DNA of 64,000 bases from Brachynemurus nebulosus (Eukaryota; Arthropoda; Insecta; Neuroptera; Myrmeleontidae). The stretch is from positions 16,738,877 through 16,802,876 of the forward strand of contig JAPWDM010000005.1 of the NCBI GenBank assembly GCA_035578155.1. Direction: 5' to 3'. The translations under genes were made by a program, and so were the position numbers. The notes beneath the pieces were generated by a model, which saw only the letters and a list, made by a program, of their open reading frames with translations, did no database searches and had not been told where the DNA came from. Shown one piece after another: positions 25,337 through 37,278 of the stretch; positions within the stretch are counted from its first letter, which is position 1; each line of letters opens with the position of its first letter.

Positions 25337-25592
25337 AATTGAAGACATGAATGGATGAAGGTGTTATGTCACATTTTTTCAAAAATTTATTTTTTGCCAA
25401 ATTTCGAAATATTCTATGCTGAAGTATCATATATTCAAATTTGGTTTCATTTCGTCCAATAGTTTTGCAGAAATTCAATAATAAACATGTGCTATTGCAT
25501 GGGAAGTATATGTAAATAAAAACTTTCAAACGCTTCTACTGTAAAATTATAAAAATGTGACATAACACGTTCATCCACTCATGTCTTCAATT
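25337..25592. mobile_element. 256-bp MITE with about 40-bp inverted repeats
   Basis: The left arm begins AATTGAAGACATGAATGGAT and runs through GTTATGTCACATTTTT. The right arm is its reverse complement with about two mismatches and ends at CATGTCTTCAATT. The interior is AT-rich. A minus-strand open frame crossing it (25242-25529) is not a gene. A flanking duplication could not be assigned. Confidence 0.7.
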
Positions 25593-25990
25593 TTATTTGT
25601 TAAATTTCTGTAATTATCAGTCGAACTTTTCTTAGTACTGAATTGTATATTGGAAATTAATTAAGTAATAAAATAAATTTTAATCAAAGTTTTTATAACT
25701 TATTAAAAATTTTAATGTATAAATAATTATTGTAATAATTTATACCAAAATGTATATAATTTTTTGTTGGTTTGTGATAAAATTTAACAAAAATAAAAAA
25801 AGAATTTATTTTACATAAGTATTGCGTTTTATTTATACGTACAATAATTATTAATTAAAAAATTTGAAATACCAATTAAAATATCAAATAATTCAAATTT
25901 CGCGCGTTAAATCATCTTCTTGGCCTACCGGGAAACTTTTGTCTCACGCTTCTCAGCTGACACTTTACTTGACAATCCCCCTGCACGCTT

Positions 25991-26055
25991 TGATGAGCCA
26001 CATATAAAAAATACATACCCCGAAATTGTCTACAAACTCATAAACGGACCTGCGC
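25991..26055 (+). repeat. Right subterminal repeat of the P-like element
   Basis: Starts TGATGAGCC and contains ACCCCGAAATTGTCTACAAA, CTCATAA and CGGACCTGCGC. It is a direct copy of 17667-17736 lacking a few bases. It lies about 45 bp inside the right end. Confidence 0.7.
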
Positions 26056-26099
26056 AATACGGGTGCTTATTTTAAAAAGTATTAAGTGAGGTCACCCTG

Positions 26100-26107
26100 G
26101 TTGACGT
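26100..26107. repeat. 8-bp target site duplication, right copy
   Basis: GTTGACGT, identical to 17512-17519. The LTR sequence continues from here without loss. Confidence 0.85.
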
Positions 26108-26732
26108 GGTTAAAACGTTGCCTAACTGTTTGTACGACGATGTGGATTTAACGTTATTAGAATAATTTTCCAATTGATTGTCCCTGATAATTGATTTCCA
26201 AAGGTCGTAGGTGAAATAATTCGAGCCGATTTAGTTTAAAATGTTTATTTGTTAAATTCAATTGTTGTTAATTCGGACCGTTACAGAAAAATTTACACTT
26301 TTATTACAATTATTTTATATAAATTCGATTTAATTATGTATTTCGATATTTATTTTATTATAATTTATTATAATTTATTTTTATTTGAATGTTATATATT
26401 TTTTATATTTTTCAACAATTAATAAATTTCCCAAACGGGATTTGTTACAAAAATTACATCTTTTTTTCTTAATGTCTAGATTCCAATTTTTATCAAAAAA
26501 CCCCCCGTTGTACTTTTTTTTCATCAATTTTACTTAATTTTAAAACAAAATGGCTTCCTCTCTTTCATTGGTTGATTAGAAATCGTCACATCGTAAGCCC
26601 CGCCTACAATGTCTTATGATGTAGCTAGTTCACTAAAATTTAGCCAGGTGGCGATTTACATCTTTAGTTTTACATTTTCAAGTACTAAAATTTGCCACTA
26701 GGTGTCACCAGCCATATTACTTAATGGTTACA
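26108..26732 (-). repeat. 3' LTR, main part
   Basis: These 625 bp match 37302-37926 in length and, by eye, base for base. On the minus strand the LTR begins TGTAACCATTAAGTAATATG at 26732. With 17497-17519 it makes a complete 648-bp LTR. Just upstream on the minus strand is GGTCGGGGCATTA, a weak candidate polypurine tract. Confidence 0.85.
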
Positions 26733-28566
26733 TAATGCCCCGACCAAGTTCTGACTTAAGTTCGTGAAAGACGAATCTTAAGACAGAACTGATAGGAAAA
26801 GAACAGACAAAACAAAATGTAGGTACTCGATATTTCCAAAATTTTTTTTTTTTTTTTTTTTTTTTATGCTTCTAAAATTATTACCGAAAAAGATACATTC
26901 AAAATTTTTCTTTAGTTCAAATTGGAAATCTCGGTCCTTTACAAATAAACATTTTTCTCAAACTTAGCATTTAATTACAATAATAACACAATGAAGTATA
27001 CTTTTCAATATTACAGAGTATGTGACAAAGATGGACTTAATCCACGAACGAGTGCTGGCAATGCTTATCGCTAATATGTTAGAAAATTTTCATAGACTAA
27101 AAACCGGGTTACATTTTAAATTTCAGATATCCCCGTCAACGATGGACTGTTATCATCCAGATCCACTGGAGTTGACATATAGTTTTCCAAGGTCACGATA
27201 CGATCAGTGACTGACTTGGCGTTCGGGGATTATCACTACGTTCAGTTATTCACCCTAATAAATGTAAGTTGAAGTCTTCTACAATTTTAATTCCGCTTTG
27301 CTGACCAACACTCGTTCCTGGTAGCATCCCTCTACCAACTCTTGTTTTTTTTTTTTTATGTGTTAAAATAATATTTATTTCTTATTCAATATAAATCATT
27401 TAATTTTCCAAAGAAATTTATTACACAGTTTAATGATGATAAGTTCATTCAAAATTAAAATAATAAAATACGCATACATGTATAAATATTAATAATATAC
27501 ATAGAATCACGTACATTATATGAAATAATTTTATTAAGTATTTATTTAAAAGTTGAAACACTTGTTTCATAAACAAATTTTAATCATTCTGGTATCGTTA
27601 TATACCATAAAGACATTAATCGACAATAAGAGCAAAATTATAAAAGTTTTATTCAAAAAGAAAATTTTAAATTTTCCTTTACAAATCGAAAATTACCTTT
27701 AGTTAAATTCATTAATATTGATTTATATTTAGATTGTTATATTTGGAACAAATTCATTTAATTTATTACATATGCGTATAATGTCGATAATGTATGTATG
27801 GTATGTCCCATGAGCCACACTTCAGCATCGTAAAACGACAAACTTTCAAAAAAAATTTTTTAATCAATCCAATTTTCTCAACCAAAGAAATTTCATTTAC
27901 CCAATAATTGGTGTCTCATTATTCATTGAAATATCCACCTTTGAGTTTAAAAACTGGATTTACTAATAATATAAAATTTATGTCATGAAAGACTATTATC
28001 CCAATCATGAAAAACCAATAAATCCTGCAATCTAATTTATACTTTATTTATCAAAATTTATTCAAATTTAAGGAAATGTTACAATAATTATAGTTTGTCA
28101 TATTTGCAGCCAAAATGTAAAACGTCCGTAGAAAATGTTACATACTGCACATACCTCACTTGAATATCAGCACACATATATTGATTTCTTTTAACTTGAG
28201 TAGATATTGCTATTAAATGTTTTGAATCGTTTTTCCCTTTACGTTTAAAATTTTATATATAATTATAATTGAAATATACAGAAATATATCAGAATTTGTT
28301 ACATAAAATCATTTTATCGTTCCAAAACTGAAAACCTCTTTTATTTTTATTAAGAACATTTTGTTAACAGATAGATAATTCTAAACAAATATGATCACCT
28401 TTATGTGTCCTGTAATATCATGGTTCAGTATAAAGCTGGTTTTGAGATTCAAACTATAAATTTTTATTCAAAACTTAAAATTATTAATACAAATTATCTT
28501 TTGCGTAGTTTTATATTATGTTAATAATAAAATTGTTTATCATTAAATCCTTATTCTAATTAAAAT
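26733..28566. other. LTR element internal region, non-coding part 1
   Basis: AT-rich, with a T22 tract near 26848. A less AT-rich patch at 27020-27320 has a short 62-codon plus-strand frame. I see no pol or env motif on either strand. Confidence 0.5.
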
Positions 28567-28905
28567 TTGACTCTAACAACAGGGATAAAGCAAAAAAAAA
28601 TTTTTTGTACGAAGTGATTTTTCCTTCATATCACGACGCACGATGGTTATAAAACCGTTAAAAACCCCAAAATTTATCCCCTGTGAAATCTACTTGGTTG
28701 GATCTGCCGGACGGCCAATGTAACGACAGATACCTGAAAAATTTATAACACTGAAACTACAAATTAATCCCCCCCATATTTATTAATATATTGTTAAACC
28801 GGGCTAAAGCGAGCTGTCACCAGACCTGATTGGTACAGTTGACTTGGATTCGGAATTGTGGATAATAATGCTCGCCCCCCATAATCCAGAAATCATCAAT
28901 AAGTT
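28567..28905. repeat. Direct repeat unit A in the LTR internal region
   Basis: It shares with 29053-29420 the phrases TTGACTCTAACAAC, GAAATCTACTTGGTTGGA, CTGCCGG, an AACTACAAA stretch with a CCCCCC run, and a CCCCCCAT-like end. Divergence is substantial. The repeat may be an ancient internal duplication or a structured RNA region of the retrotransposon. Confidence 0.6.
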
Positions 28906-29052
28906 TTTTTTTATTTTTGTTAGCTACTCCTACTACGAGCTTCAGTAGAGTTTCATAGCGGCCGTCATCTAAGAGAACCGTACTGAACTCAATTTTATTT
29001 TCATTTTGAAAATAATTATGTTATAAAATATATGTAAATTCTTATTAACTAG

Positions 29053-29420
29053 ATTGGATTGACTCTAACAACGGAGATATTCAAAATGTTGTGTACAGAA
29101 AAAGCTCCTGAGGCTTATTATTTCTGTACGGCGACAGGATAATGCGTCCGCTACAGATCGCAGTCTCATGTCATAAATCCCAAAAAAAAAAATATCTCCT
29201 ATGAAATCTACTTGGTTGGACCTGCCGGGCGGTAAAATTAACGGCAGGTGCCTGCAAAATTTTAAACGGAAACTACAAAATTTTAACCCCCCCAAATATT
29301 CATGTTTAGTTAAATCAGGACAAAACGGACTACCTCCAAACCATAAGGGTATTGTAGGCTTAGTTCGAATAAATGGAATATACTGTCCGCCTCCCATCAT
29401 TCAGAAAATCGTATCAGTTA
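29053..29420. repeat. Direct repeat unit B in the LTR internal region
   Basis: Partner of 28567-28905. Overlapping open frames on both strands (29065-29434) are low-complexity by-products and differ between the two repeat copies, so I do not call them genes. Confidence 0.6.
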
Positions 29421-30488
29421 AATATTTTGTTTAAAAAAAAACTTTCTTAACACCGGATTCGGTCAAAGTCAGCCAATAACCGCCAATTAACGGAACATTG
29501 ACCGATCCCTCATTCAAACCAAAAAAAAAATTTTTTAGTTTAATCCCCTTTTATATTTATAGTGTATTTTATTATGTATATAACTCATAATATACTTATG
29601 TTCACAATGCAATTCAAATCAATTGATAACTTTCCAAAATTATTTTAGAAAATTTAATTGTTTCCGTCATAGATTTGATAAAAATCATATTTCGGGCAAC
29701 TGATAGAAAGGAAAAGGAAGGAAGATAAATATGCAATCATAGCATGAATTTAATTATTATTAAGTTAAGATAAAAAAATTTTGTACATCAACAAATGTAA
29801 TCATTCTATGTTTCATAAAATCATGTATGATTATTTCGTAGCCATCAAATAATACGTATATTCTTTAACCGATTCAGTGCCATTGGCATGTTAACATGCC
29901 AAAGGAAACAAAGAGGGAAATATATCTTACAAAAAAAGACAAGACTATATTCATTCATTAATCATTTTGACATTTTTATTTGAGCTGCACTTGAATGGTT
30001 TAGATTGAAAAATATTGTGCCTCAGTTTTATAATAAAAACAAATTACAAGTACACTAAAAATCCACGCTAGGGTTATTTTCCTATTAGAAATTTTTCCCC
30101 AATAAATGTTAAATTAAAGGTAAATTGATAACTCTCTAGTTGCCCAACTTGCTTTAAAATGAAATAATAATAAAAAAATAATACTGTGAATAAATTAACA
30201 TTTAGATATTTACCGAAAAATATAAAAGTTGCTTCTAATAATTTTTCTTGAATGTGTTAACATAATTGGATTTATAGTGTACTATGATATGAGGAAGCTT
30301 GTTTATTATTGTTAGCAAAAAATTTTCACACGGTTCGACCATCTCATCATTTCATCAACCACAGACACATCAACATTCACAATCAGCTATAATAAAAATA
30401 TACACATACACACATACAAGGGATCGCATTAGAATGCTGTTGACAAAATTCTGTGCTGTCGACTAATTGTAATATATGATTTTGATTA
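29421..30488. other. LTR element internal region, non-coding part 2
   Basis: AT-rich, no ORF and no recognised repeat. Confidence 0.5.
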
Positions 30489-30966
30489 GGGTTGACCGGG
30501 GTAATTGTGAATGGATTTTTATAAATTGAGATAAAAGCGTTGTTTTAAGTATTTTTTATTTTATATATCACATTATGGTTGATTTATTTTTAATTCTATA
30601 TTATTCAGGATGCACCACACAAATTTTGAGCAAATTCGTATGAAAAACAAAAATTTTATAAGCCATTTACATTTCCCCGGCACGGTTTTGCAAATCTTAT
30701 GAATTTTGGAATAAAAGTGAATGCCATCAGAAAAATTATTTAGAATGCATTACAAGAGAAGTTGAGGTACATAAGAATAAAGCCCAACTCAAATTCTTCA
30801 CATTTACTCCACTTTGAAAATTTTTTATCATACTTTAGCGTTCACAATTGCCCTTTGTTTGCAAGTTACCCATAGCTCAAATTTGTACAAAAAATCAAGG
30901 TTAAATAAAAGTAACAAAAATTGTAGAAATAAATTTATTGCAAGCTTCTGCTACCCCGGTCAACCC
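30489..30966. mobile_element. TA-flanked MITE, TIR GGGTTGACCGGGGTA
   Basis: The left end is TA then GGGTTGACCGGGGTAATTG. The right end is the reverse complement of GGGTTGACCGGGGTAGCAG, followed by TA. The inverted repeat is perfect for 15 bp and flanked by TA. The interior is non-coding. It is nested inside the LTR element. Confidence 0.8.
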
Positions 30967-33082
30967 TATACTGATTAGGAATTTATGATTGTATAAATGT
31001 AGTATAAAGTATAATATAAACAATATCAATAGGATAGTACGAATAAAAAAACAAAACCTTACCTGCTTTAATAAAGTCAGTATTATATGATAACAATTTA
31101 TTAATTATTTAAATTTATAAATGAATTACTTTATGGTAGGTATATGTATACACAATAACAAAAACTGAAATTTAAAAATTTGTGATGGTATCATCAAATT
31201 GTAATATACATGATAATTGATAACTAAAATCTGATTAACATGTTGAGGATCAAACTTATGATAACGAAATGTACAGTTCGTACATTATTTTAACAACTAG
31301 TTAATACATTTTATATAGAATTATTGACGCGGTACAGCGTTGTGTGGCAATTGGTCAAGTTTCACTTTACGCTTTACAGCATGCACGACAACTAACGTGT
31401 TAATAATTATTCTACTTAATTTTTCAAGAAAATTAAAATTTTAAACTGCTAGTTTAATACTGACTTTATAATAAATATGTATTTAAAAAAAAATTTTTAT
31501 GTTTATTTTTGTTATATCAATATGAGAGAAGGGAATCCGAATAAGAAAATTTCAAAACTAAAAATATTAAAGGAAATCTGTATGTAAACAATTGCCTCTC
31601 CTTTTTTAACATTCATACGCTTGTCTTTTAGTTCATCCGATAGTCCGGCACGCATAGAGTTAATATAAATAATATGAGCACGAAAACAAGTATATGCTTG
31701 TTTTATTATCATTGGTAGTACTATCCCGTGTGAATGCTATTTCTGTTTCAAATTTATATATTCTTCAAGAAGTGAGATAGGTATATCACGCGCTTTCCGA
31801 AATACATATGCCTTGATATAAATTGATTATATCGTATTCACTCTTGTTTCATCCTTTCAGTTATTACAGTAGCCTTGAATAAAGATTTAAAATTATTTTT
31901 TCTTAGAATTGTTTTTATAAATAACATACCGAAAAAGTTTTAAATTTTATACTTATATATTTTATTTCCCATGAAACGATAATGATTTGTATGTATTATT
32001 TACCAAATTTATTTCATAGTATGACATTTCTAAATGGTTCACATGCTCAAAAGAAAAATAAATTTTTTCATTTTAAGAATAATTTTGATATTATTTCCCT
32101 GAAATAGCATTTTTTGAAAAATATAACAATAGCTTAATAAATCAGGTATTCTACTTTGCATTATCTCTTGATAAAATTATAGTTTTCTGTACTTAGAAAT
32201 AAATGACAATCTACCTTATTAATTGTATATCGATTTTCAAGCATAATAGTTTTACATCGATGGCATTCAGGTTCTCGTCAATTTATAAATCACCCAACAG
32301 TTCAATACAACGACAGAGAATAAAATCGTAATTCATCAGCTTCTTTCAATAATATAATAATATAAATCTCATTAATCGCCTTTTATGGCACTCATCATAC
32401 AAAATACCCTTAATATCTTCAAAAACATTTCATTTTCATTAAACTTTCCATACAAAATAATAACTTTTCTCATTCGCTTAATAAACATTGGGCTATATTT
32501 ATTACTATTTTCTTAATCACACTTAATAATTAAACCTGAATGTAATCGTTTGAATCAACTGATACTCCAAAATTATTTTATTACTAATTTATTTGCGTCA
32601 ATGTAGAATACCGTCTTTGTCAAAATTAGATAAAGAAAGAATTTATTTATTCATTAAAGAAATTTATTTATTTTAGACATTATTTGTTAATTCATATTTT
32701 TTATGGGTTTGCTTACATCAGGGTAAAATTTGTATTAATTGAGGTCAGGAGGATAAGAATTTTATTTATTTATTTGATGAAATAAACTTATTTATTTTAA
32801 ATATTATATGCCTGTTAGCCATTCTTAGAAACATCAAAACCACTTGACAAACTAAATTGCTACTGCAATAATATGTATTTTGTAATTGAAATAAATATCG
32901 TATGTTAAATAAATATAACGTGATTCATATTGACTTGATGATTTAAAATTTTAAATTTTAATAAAACAATTTTAATAATATTAATTCTTTGTTTTTAATA
33001 TTTTTCATTTTTTGTTATTAGTAATTTATTTAATTTCCTGTTACTTTGATATGTTGCTTCGTGTTTTAAACAAACTAATGGG
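30967..33082. other. LTR element internal region, non-coding part 3
   Basis: AT-rich. No gene or element boundary recognised apart from the 8-bp duplication CTAATGGG at 33075-33082, which belongs to the next element. Confidence 0.5.
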
Positions 33083-34369
33083 TATAGTCCGGATAAAATA
33101 ATTTTTCACAGGACCGGCTTAACGATTTCAGTGTAATACTGTTAGACTGTTTGTATTTATGTATGAGTCTGCTAGAGCAAATAATGTTCCTTTACATACA
33201 TACATACATAAACTGATTAAATTAAATCGAATTAACATAATATGTTTTAGAAAATATTACTAATTTTTCCTTAAAAAATGTTCATACAAAACTAGTATAT
33301 CTTGCCAACAAACTATACACAAATAAAAGTATCCATATTAAGAAAAAAAGATATAACGTTAATAATGTGTTATCTAATAAAATATTATGTAGGTATTTAT
33401 TTCATTTTTGCTAACTAATATTTTTTTGTATATACTTTTGAGCATTGAATAAATAGTGGGAATACACTTATATACACAATTTATATGAAAATGAAAAGTG
33501 ACTAAAGTTTTGACGAATATGGATGGTTAAACAAGAGGCGATTTAAAATTTTCCTAGATTAACTGATGTTATATTTGTTAGTATAAATATTTTTAGAACA
33601 TTTATTAATAAATAATCTCAAATTACAACAAAAATCACATAAAAATTGAAAAATATTCATTACCATCGATAGTTTGTAGGTGTTCTGTGTTTGTGGATTA
33701 TAAAAGGTGTTAACCAATATAACGATTTTGCTTCAAAAAATAATATCTAAAAAACTTTAAAAATTTAAAAATCGATTGTTTAGTCCATATAAATATTCTA
33801 ATATCAATAGTATCTGTGGTTAAATACAAATAATACATACGTACATATTTATACGTACGACACTTACGATGTCATCAAAATGATGTTTTGTTTATGCTTT
33901 TGAGTGAAATGGACAACTAGATTAAATATTGCTTGATTTACATTGCATGTGTATGTACCTATGTGGAAAACTAAAAATTTTAAAAAATTGTAAACAAGGT
34001 ACATATATTAAATTTTAAAAAGTTAAAAAGAGATAAGGAGTTTGTTTATCAATTGATACTGAAAGAAAGCCGCCGGTGGGAAAGAAGACAATAAATTTTG
34101 TTTTATATGTAACTGCGAGCTAGTTAGACAAATAAATATTGCAAAACTTTAATTCAACAAAATTTGGGGCCCCTTTTAATTTTTGATATAAATCTCACAT
34201 AATAAAATTTTTCTAAAAAGTTTTCGCTTCTCTATGTTGAATTTCAATAAATTTTCAGGATTCTGTTATTTCTGTTGTAGCAGACTCATACGTAAATACA
34301 AACAGTCTAACAGTATTACACTGAAATCGTTAAGCCGGTCCTGTGAAAAATTATTTCATCCGGTCTATA
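33083..34369. mobile_element. 1.29-kb element with 92-bp inverted repeats
   Basis: The left end TATAGTCCGGATAAAATAAT and the right end, in reverse complement TATAGACCGGATGAAATAAT, continue as matching inverted repeats for about 92 bp (33083-33175 and 34278-34369). CTAATGGG flanks both sides (33075-33082 and 34370-34377), an 8-bp duplication as in hAT or P-type elements. The TATAG terminus is unusual for hAT. The interior is AT-rich without a transposase, so the element is non-autonomous. Confidence 0.8.
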
Positions 34370-34580
34370 CTAATGGGTATAAGTAAAAAATTTCTATATT
34401 ATCACCTTCCATTGTATAATATAAAATTTTGATTTCCAAATACTTTGTTCAATCATAAATGCTTTTAATATTTCTATAACACAAATAATAAAGAATGTAT
34501 TTTTCTGATAGTACCATTTTTATATAAAAATTTTATTCGTGGAAAAGAAAATTTATCAGGTCGCCAAAATTAATTTTTAT

Positions 34581-37238
34581 TCAATAAACGGACCAAAAGG
34601 AATAATTTACCGCAGGAAAAGGTGGATTAATCATAAACCACCCAAATAATACGTCAGGAGGCCCCTTGATGTCACTATTCGGTGAATATTTACTAACTAA
34701 TCTGAGCGTATTTATATGAACACTGCAATTAGGGCTGATATTGGTATAAGAGGTTTGAATATCCATATTATTCGATTGCACAGCACATTTGATGCAATCA
34801 TTCATTGTGTTACTTGATAGTTCAGTATTTATTTCAATTTTTTCAACTTTAAATTCATCATTTAGAGTGCCGAAAATATCTTGATGTATTAGACCGATTC
34901 TGTAATGTTTAGGAATTTTATTTTTGATAGGTACACTTACAGTTTTACCGGAAATCTTGTTATTTATATTTATCGATTCTGAAAAGTTATTATAGTTACG
35001 TAGACTGACAAGTTTCTGGTTTGTATTAGATTGGTTATTAGTTCCAATTGGGGATATAGGATTAATTTTCGATTCACTATTACAAGAAGAACATATAGTT
35101 TTTTTATTAATTTCTGGCTCAACCAAAATTTCAACATCATTTTTCGTAGTAATGACTTCTTTATTGAATACAGGGGAATTTATCTCCCTGGCTAAAACGG
35201 GTGGTATTTCGGAAATGGTCGGTATAATTGGAGACTCAACTATTTTGGCTTTGATACTGTCTATTTTATTATTAGTATTTTTAAAGGTATCGTTACTGAT
35301 TACGTTACTACTATGTGAAGAAATATTGTTATTGTTAATTTGATTATAATTATTTTGATAAAAACTGCAGTTACCCTTATTATTACTCAAATTTTGGTTA
35401 CTATTTAATATGGTTCTTGGTGGGTTTAATATATCAAATTTAACATTATTTATCCTACCCCCAATATGATTTACATTGTTATAAGTACCGTTACTGGGAC
35501 CACGTGGTTGTTGATTGTTTCTGTTAGAATTATTGTTATTTGCATAGTTGTTAGTATAACGACGGTTGCCAGTAAAATTTCGATTATTGTTTGTAAAATT
35601 TCTATTATTATTGGTAAAATGTCGAGAATTTTGAAGATTTCCATAATTGTAATTATTTTGATATCTAGTATTACTTGTACCAATATTATCAGAAAAACGA
35701 ACAGATCGGCTATTTGAGTTAAAGTTAGGATTATAAGTGGTATTATTATTATTACTACCAAGAGTCTGTCCCGTATTTGTATTGTTACGAGTATTATTGT
35801 TTGTGCTAGCATTTGAATTTCTATTACTGAAATCCCCATATGAGTTATTGTTACTATTCGAAAAACGATTATTATTAAAATTTGAGAAACTATTAGTACC
35901 ATATGAGCGAGTAAAATAATTGTCAAAATCTCTTAACGAGCTTTCTAATTCCTGTATTGTTTTACAATTTATTAAGAAACGGTTTATTTCAAATGGAAAG
36001 TGATTTATTATAATTTTAATAAAATTATCAGTATCGACTTTTTGATTTAAATGCTTAACCAACTTATGCCAATATGTTAAATGTGATAAATATGACCCTT
36101 TTCTAACAGTTTGATGATTTTTATTTGTGTAAAAATCAATAAGTATTTTATTTTGAATTTCTTGACTCCAGAAAGAATTTAAGAACCAAGATTTGAATAA
36201 AGCAAAACTATTGATATCGTTTTCATAAAGAGAAAATATATTTTTTATATTAGAATTCAATTTACTACACGCAAACCTAATTTTTTCTTGTTCCGAAAAT
36301 TCGTTAACTGAAAAATATTGTTCAAGAGATTCCACGAATTCAATAGGGTGAAGCTCTTGTAACTTATTATTAAAAGTTCCAACGCTAATCGTTTCATTTC
36401 TAAGAAATGACAAACTGCCCAATGATATATTTTGTAAACTAGCGTTACCCCTATTATTGTTTAATAAAGAAACGCTATTTTCCAATACCTCGACTTTATT
36501 ATTAATTGTTAATAAATTCTCCTGCTGTGAATTAAATTTTTTATCAAGATCTTCAATTTTGGAATCAATCAAATTTTTAGTTTCAACTTTAATTTTCTTT
36601 ATCCTATCATCTATTGTTTTATGATTTTCATTACAATTATTTTTCATAGAATCTATTTTATTATCTATTGTCTTATGATCCTTATTACAATTACTTTCCA
36701 CAGAATTTATTTTTTGTTCAAATTCATATTTTGTGTTAGCAATATCATTTTCAAATTTATTTATAAAATGATCAAGCCTAGCGTTATTATCGTCTAACTT
36801 TTTATTTGTATTATCAATTTTGTCAGTTTGCAAATCAATTTTATTTGATAATTGTTTGTTTTGTGAATCGATTTTATTGATTTTGTTAGATAATTCTTTA
36901 CTTTGTGAATCGATTTTGTCATTACATAAATCGATTTTTTTATTATTCATTTGCAAACTATTGTAAAGCATTGCAAACATACCTTTGATGTCATCATAAG
37001 TGCTTGGTACCGGATCCCTTGAGGATTGAGGCATCTCGATGCTGCTGCTCGCCGTTTCTACACCAGAGTCACTGGATAGTTGTTCACCACTCTGAAGCTG
37101 GACTGGTTCTCCTGATGGTTCCATGTTCTCACGAACAGCATTGCTTCTTGGGGTTGATGCGTACATTTCTCCGGATGAAAATAGGACACTGGAGACGCCG
37201 ATGCTGTTTTCCTCCATGGTAAAATTGGTGGTATCCAT
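34581..37238 (-). CDS. gag: Gag-like protein of the LTR retrotransposon
   Basis: The frame stays open into the LTR, but the first ATG after the primer-binding site is at 37238, giving 885 codons ending at 34581. The N-terminal 90 residues are Ser/Thr-rich. Residues about 95-260 are heptad-like repeats of KIDSQ, NKIDLQTDKIDN and similar, a predicted coiled coil. The Gag core follows at about 285-445, with LQELHPIEFVESLEQYFSV, KIRFACSKLN, FKSWFLNSFWS, SYLSHLTYWHKLVKHL and IIINHFPFEI. A long Asn-rich, low-complexity tail follows with NNNRNFTGNRRYTNNYANN-type repeats. No CCHC zinc knuckle is seen. By family knowledge Gag assembles the cytoplasmic particle that packages element RNA. The intact frame agrees with the young LTRs. 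Confidence 0.8.
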   Translation of the reverse strand: MDTTNFTMEENSIGVSSVLFSSGEMYASTPRSNAVRENMEPSGEPVQLQSGEQLSSDSGVETASSSIEMPQSSRDPVPSTYDDIKGMFAMLYNSLQMNNKKIDLCNDKIDSQSKELSNKINKIDSQNKQLSNKIDLQTDKIDNTNKKLDDNNARLDHFINKFENDIANTKYEFEQKINSVESNCNKDHKTIDNKIDSMKNNCNENHKTIDDRIKKIKVETKNLIDSKIEDLDKKFNSQQENLLTINNKVEVLENSVSLLNNNRGNASLQNISLGSLSFLRNETISVGTFNNKLQELHPIEFVESLEQYFSVNEFSEQEKIRFACSKLNSNIKNIFSLYENDINSFALFKSWFLNSFWSQEIQNKILIDFYTNKNHQTVRKGSYLSHLTYWHKLVKHLNQKVDTDNFIKIIINHFPFEINRFLINCKTIQELESSLRDFDNYFTRSYGTNSFSNFNNNRFSNSNNNSYGDFSNRNSNASTNNNTRNNTNTGQTLGSNNNNTTYNPNFNSNSRSVRFSDNIGTSNTRYQNNYNYGNLQNSRHFTNNNRNFTNNNRNFTGNRRYTNNYANNNNSNRNNQQPRGPSNGTYNNVNHIGGRINNVKFDILNPPRTILNSNQNLSNNKGNCSFYQNNYNQINNNNISSHSSNVISNDTFKNTNNKIDSIKAKIVESPIIPTISEIPPVLAREINSPVFNKEVITTKNDVEILVEPEINKKTICSSCNSESKINPISPIGTNNQSNTNQKLVSLRNYNNFSESININNKISGKTVSVPIKNKIPKHYRIGLIHQDIFGTLNDEFKVEKIEINTELSSNTMNDCIKCAVQSNNMDIQTSYTNISPNCSVHINTLRLVSKYSPNSDIKGPPDVLFGWFMINPPFPAVNYSFWSVY

Positions 37239-37257
37239 TTCGGTTGATTTGCTCGAA

Positions 37258-37275
37258 TTGTTTCGCAGAATGCCA
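37258..37275 (-). other. Primer-binding site candidate
   Basis: On the minus strand, three bases (GAG) after the 5' LTR end, TGGCATTCTGCGAAACAA begins with the TGG expected to pair with a tRNA CCA end. I cannot assign the priming tRNA without a tRNA set. Confidence 0.5.
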
Positions 37276-37278
37276 CTC

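Larger units (their letters stand above)
17520..26099 (+). mobile_element. P-element-like transposon inserted in an LTR
   Basis: The boundaries are fixed by comparison with the empty site in the 5' LTR. Exactly 8580 bp lie between two copies of GTTGACGT. The ends begin CA and finish TG, as in P elements, but beyond CAACGGTCTG on the left and CAGGGTGACC on the right (reverse strand) the inverted repeat is weak. The body encodes a THAP-domain transposase on the plus strand (19699-22849). A 65-70 bp subterminal sequence is repeated directly near both ends. The 3.2 kb downstream of the gene is AT-rich and hosts two MITEs. Confidence 0.75.

Noticed and set aside
26108..26732. Solo or partial LTR separate from the 37-kb element
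   Set aside because: The matching ATTG flanks, equal LTR lengths and perfect continuation across the P-like insertion fit a single full element better.
35152..35926. Several 60-150 codon frames opposite or offset within gag
   Set aside because: They are products of the Asn-codon-rich (AAT/AAC) repeats read in other frames.
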